From Clostridiaceae bacterium (GTDB lineage: Bacteria; Bacillota; Clostridia; Oscillospirales; Acutalibacteraceae), in the NCBI GenBank assembly GCA_904502175.1, contig CAJGDU010000063.1, positions 1-6,749 on the forward strand: a stretch of 6,749 nt of DNA, written 5' to 3'. Each line of letters opens with the position of its first letter. Within the stretch, counting starts at the first letter, position 1. The notes under the pieces were generated by a model. That model was not told the DNA's origin. It ran no database searches and saw nothing but the letters and a program-made list of their open reading frames with translations. Made by a program: the position numbers and the translations under genes. Below are positions 4,656-6,749 of the stretch, in pieces.

Positions 4656-6671
4656 ATGAAAGGCTACACTGGACAAATCCTTGAAGTCGACCTGACCAAC
4701 AAAACAAGTCGCACCATCAAAATCAAGGATGAGATCTACGAAAAGCTTCTGTCGGGAGCCGGCTTAGGCGCGTGGTGGTGCTATAACCATATTCCGGCAG
4801 GCGCGGACCCCATGGGTCCGGACAACGTCGTTTGCATTACCAGCGGTATTCTGACCTGCACCGGTTCCACCATTACGGGCCGCTGGATGGTCATCACCAA
4901 GTCCCCGTCTACCGGCGGCATCGGTGAAGCCAACTGCGGCGGCACGTTTGCCCCCGGCATCAAACACTGCGGGTTCGACATGATCGCCATCAAAGGCGCA
5001 TCGGACACCCCGGTGTACCTGTACATCGACAACAAGGGCTGCGAAATCAAAGATGCCTCTGACATCTGGGGCATGGATGCGGCCGAAACCGAAATCGAGC
5101 TCATCAACCGCTACTCTGCACCCGGCAAGAAACGCCCCGTCGTGGCCGACATCGGCCCCGCCGGTGAAAAGTGTGGCTGGATGGCCGGCGTCTGCAACGA
5201 CAACGGCCGTATCGCTGCCCGCCAGGGCGTCGGCGGTGTCTGGGGTTCCAAAAAACTCAAAGCCATCGTCTGCAACGGCACGAAGCCGGTCTCCGGCGTG
5301 AACACGGAAGAGATCAAACAGCTCTCCAAGATGTGCGCCACCCGTCTCAACATGGCTTTCATGCCTCCCGAGATCCCGACCGGTCTTCTGAACATCACGA
5401 AGGTCCTGCCCGAACTCCAGCTGTCTCCCGACGGCCTGCTGACGGCAGTCCTCATGGGTACCTGGGGCACCTGCGGCGCCTCGCAGTTCACCGGCCAGAC
5501 CGGTGAAGGTCCCATCCGTAACTGGGGCGGTACCCAGAAAGAGCATTTCTCTGTCCGCCAGCTGAACAAGACCGACGCGCACCAGATCCTGAAGCATCAG
5601 ACCAACCGGTACTACTGCTATTCGTGCTCTTACGGCTGCGGCGGCGAGCTCGACATTTCCAAAATCAAACACAACGACCAGGGCTACACCATCGTCCATA
5701 AGCCGGAATACGAGTCCCAGTGGGACTTCACCGCGTTCCTGCTCAACGAGGACAATGACGCCATGCTCTTCATCAATGAGTACCTGAACCGTCAGGGCGT
5801 CGACGCCATCTCCTGCGGCGGCTGTGTCGGCATGGCCATCGAGTGCGTCGAGCACGGCATCCTCACCAAGGAAGATGTCGGCGGTCTGGACCTCACCTGG
5901 GGCAACGCGGAAGCCATCATCGAATTCGTCAAGATGATCTGCGAACAGCGCGGCATCGGCGAACTCTTCTCCCACGGCACCCGCTATGCCGCTCAGGTCA
6001 TCGGCAAGGGCTCCGAGAAGTTCGGCGTCCAGGGCGGCGGCATGGAACCCCCCATGCACGACTCCCGTCTTGACCCGCAGCAGGCCACCCTTTACGGTAT
6101 CGACCCGACCCCGTCGAGACATACCTCCGGCGGCTCCCTGTACTACGGCTGCATGCACATCTGGAAGAAGGTCTCCTGGGCCCCCGCCGCCGCCATCGTC
6201 GGCGACAAGTCCGGCGAGTCCATCGCGTCCGAAGAAGAGGCCCTCAAGGTCCTGGCCTGCGCTTACTACAAGCGTCTGGTCGACGGTGCCGGCGGATGCT
6301 ACTTCGGCATGATCACCGGCGTCGGCAACTATCCCGTCTTCGAGTGGCTCAACGCCGCCACCGGATGGGGTCTCACGCCCGACGAATACATGTACATCGG
6401 CAAGCGTATCTTCACGCTGCGCCAGATGTTCAACATCAAGCACGGCAAGATGCCCTGGGACAACCGTCCGCATGACCGCATGGTCGGCGATACGCCCCAC
6501 AAGGTCGGTAAGACGGCCGGCAAGACCGTTCCGGTCGATGCCATGATGAAAAAGACCTGGGAGTGCGCAGGTTATGACCCCGATACCGGCGTTCCGCTGG
6601 ACTCCACACTGGAGGAACTCGGCTTACCTGCCCTCATGAATATGGCTGAGGAGGTGTCGTACGTTGGCTAA
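4656..6671 (+). CDS. AOR-family tungsten/molybdopterin aldehyde oxidoreductase, large subunit
   Basis: The 671-residue protein belongs to the tungsten-containing aldehyde:ferredoxin oxidoreductase family, which binds one bis-pterin metal cofactor and one [4Fe-4S] cluster. It opens with the typical MKGYTGQILEVDLT. The N-terminal AOR domain contains TGRWMVITKSPSTGGIGEAN (75-94). Cluster cysteines are C321, C324 and C328 (CxxCxxxC), with the fourth in DGAGGC (C548), matching the DxxGxC motif of archaeal AOR. PEYE (350-353) matches the region of the active-site glutamate. It catalyses aldehyde oxidation to the acid, or the reverse, in the cytoplasm. At 671 residues it is longer than the roughly 600 of archaeal AOR. 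The AGGGAG ribosome site (4636-4641) lies 14 bases from the ATG, unusually far, but the N-terminal motif supports this start. The following overlapping ferredoxin gene makes it a large-plus-small subunit enzyme, as in gut WOR or Aromatoleum AOR. Aldehyde substrate and metal (W versus Mo) are not determined. Confidence 0.92.
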   Translation: MKGYTGQILEVDLTNKTSRTIKIKDEIYEKLLSGAGLGAWWCYNHIPAGADPMGPDNVVCITSGILTCTGSTITGRWMVITKSPSTGGIGEANCGGTFAPGIKHCGFDMIAIKGASDTPVYLYIDNKGCEIKDASDIWGMDAAETEIELINRYSAPGKKRPVVADIGPAGEKCGWMAGVCNDNGRIAARQGVGGVWGSKKLKAIVCNGTKPVSGVNTEEIKQLSKMCATRLNMAFMPPEIPTGLLNITKVLPELQLSPDGLLTAVLMGTWGTCGASQFTGQTGEGPIRNWGGTQKEHFSVRQLNKTDAHQILKHQTNRYYCYSCSYGCGGELDISKIKHNDQGYTIVHKPEYESQWDFTAFLLNEDNDAMLFINEYLNRQGVDAISCGGCVGMAIECVEHGILTKEDVGGLDLTWGNAEAIIEFVKMICEQRGIGELFSHGTRYAAQVIGKGSEKFGVQGGGMEPPMHDSRLDPQQATLYGIDPTPSRHTSGGSLYYGCMHIWKKVSWAPAAAIVGDKSGESIASEEEALKVLACAYYKRLVDGAGGCYFGMITGVGNYPVFEWLNAATGWGLTPDEYMYIGKRIFTLRQMFNIKHGKMPWDNRPHDRMVGDTPHKVGKTAGKTVPVDAMMKKTWECAGYDPDTGVPLDSTLEELGLPALMNMAEEVSYVG

Positions 6672-6749
6672 CCCGAAAGTAATTCCTCAGATCAACTACG
6701 ACGGTTGTTACGGCTGTAAGAGCTGTCTCTATGACTGCCCGGTCAACGC
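6664..6749 (+). CDS. Ferredoxin-type 4Fe-4S subunit of the AOR enzyme (5' part, 3' end outside window)
   Basis: Only the first 28 codons are present. The start is TTG at 6664, chosen because GAGGAGG (6648-6654) lies 9 bases upstream and no ATG or GTG is in frame nearby. It overlaps the last 8 bases of the AOR gene, including its stop, so the two genes are translationally coupled. Residues 15-26 read CYGCKSCLYDCP, a classical CxxCxxCxxxCP [4Fe-4S] motif. The total size and number of clusters cannot be seen. By analogy with AOR-linked small subunits, it probably accepts electrons from the AOR cluster and passes them to ferredoxin, NAD or another partner encoded downstream. Confidence 0.85.
   Translation, partial: MANPKVIPQINYDGCYGCKSCLYDCPVN

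Noticed and set aside
4764..6500. Long antisense ORF of 578 codons inside the AOR gene
   Set aside because: It mirrors a strongly coding plus-strand gene with GC-biased third positions. The translation is low-complexity, rich in Val, Asp, Gly and Ala, and has no recognisable domain, so it is a codon-bias shadow.
1..6749. CRISPR array, insertion sequence, tRNA or rRNA gene
   Set aside because: No regularly spaced repeats, transposase-like ORF, terminal inverted repeats or cloverleaf-like sequence were seen on either strand.

Overview
The window reads as a GC-rich bacterial chromosome with AT-rich intergenic gaps and strong AGGAGG-type ribosome binding sites. A split transketolase and a tungsten/molybdopterin aldehyde oxidoreductase of the AOR family point to an anaerobe, most likely a Clostridia-like Firmicute. 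That is inference from style and gene content; there is no rRNA or other phylogenetic marker here.

Layout. (1) Positions 1-294 hold the 3' end of a medium-chain dehydrogenase/reductase (MDR) gene, closed by a strong intrinsic terminator. (2) Positions 455-3661 hold a tight four-gene plus-strand operon: transketolase N-terminal subunit, transketolase C-terminal subunit, a zinc-dependent MDR alcohol/polyol dehydrogenase, and a 71-residue protein of unknown function. A likely sigma-70 type promoter lies just upstream, and a bidirectional terminator lies at about 3671-3707. (3) Positions 3720-4143 hold two small minus-strand genes (82 and 53 codons) that run toward that shared terminator. Both have good ribosome binding sites and neither has a recognised function. 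(4) Positions 4144-4353 are a divergent promoter region with inverted repeats. (5) From 4354 to the right edge is a second plus-strand operon: a MoaD/ThiS-like ubiquitin-fold protein, a 671-residue AOR-family oxidoreductase, and the start of a ferredoxin-type iron-sulfur subunit that overlaps the AOR gene by 8 bases.

How the genes may work together (inference). In the left operon, the dehydrogenase could oxidise a polyol or sugar alcohol to a keto compound, and the two-subunit transketolase could move or cleave a two-carbon ketol unit. The transketolase N-subunit is off-consensus at its first conserved loop, so a specialised substrate is plausible. In the right operon, the MoaD-like protein may serve pterin-cofactor sulfuration for the AOR protein, which would oxidise an aldehyde or reduce a carboxylate and pass electrons to the adjoining FeS subunit. 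This resembles the large-plus-small subunit aldehyde oxidoreductases of gut anaerobes. The two small minus-strand proteins share the divergent regulatory region with the AOR operon and are the least explained part of the window.
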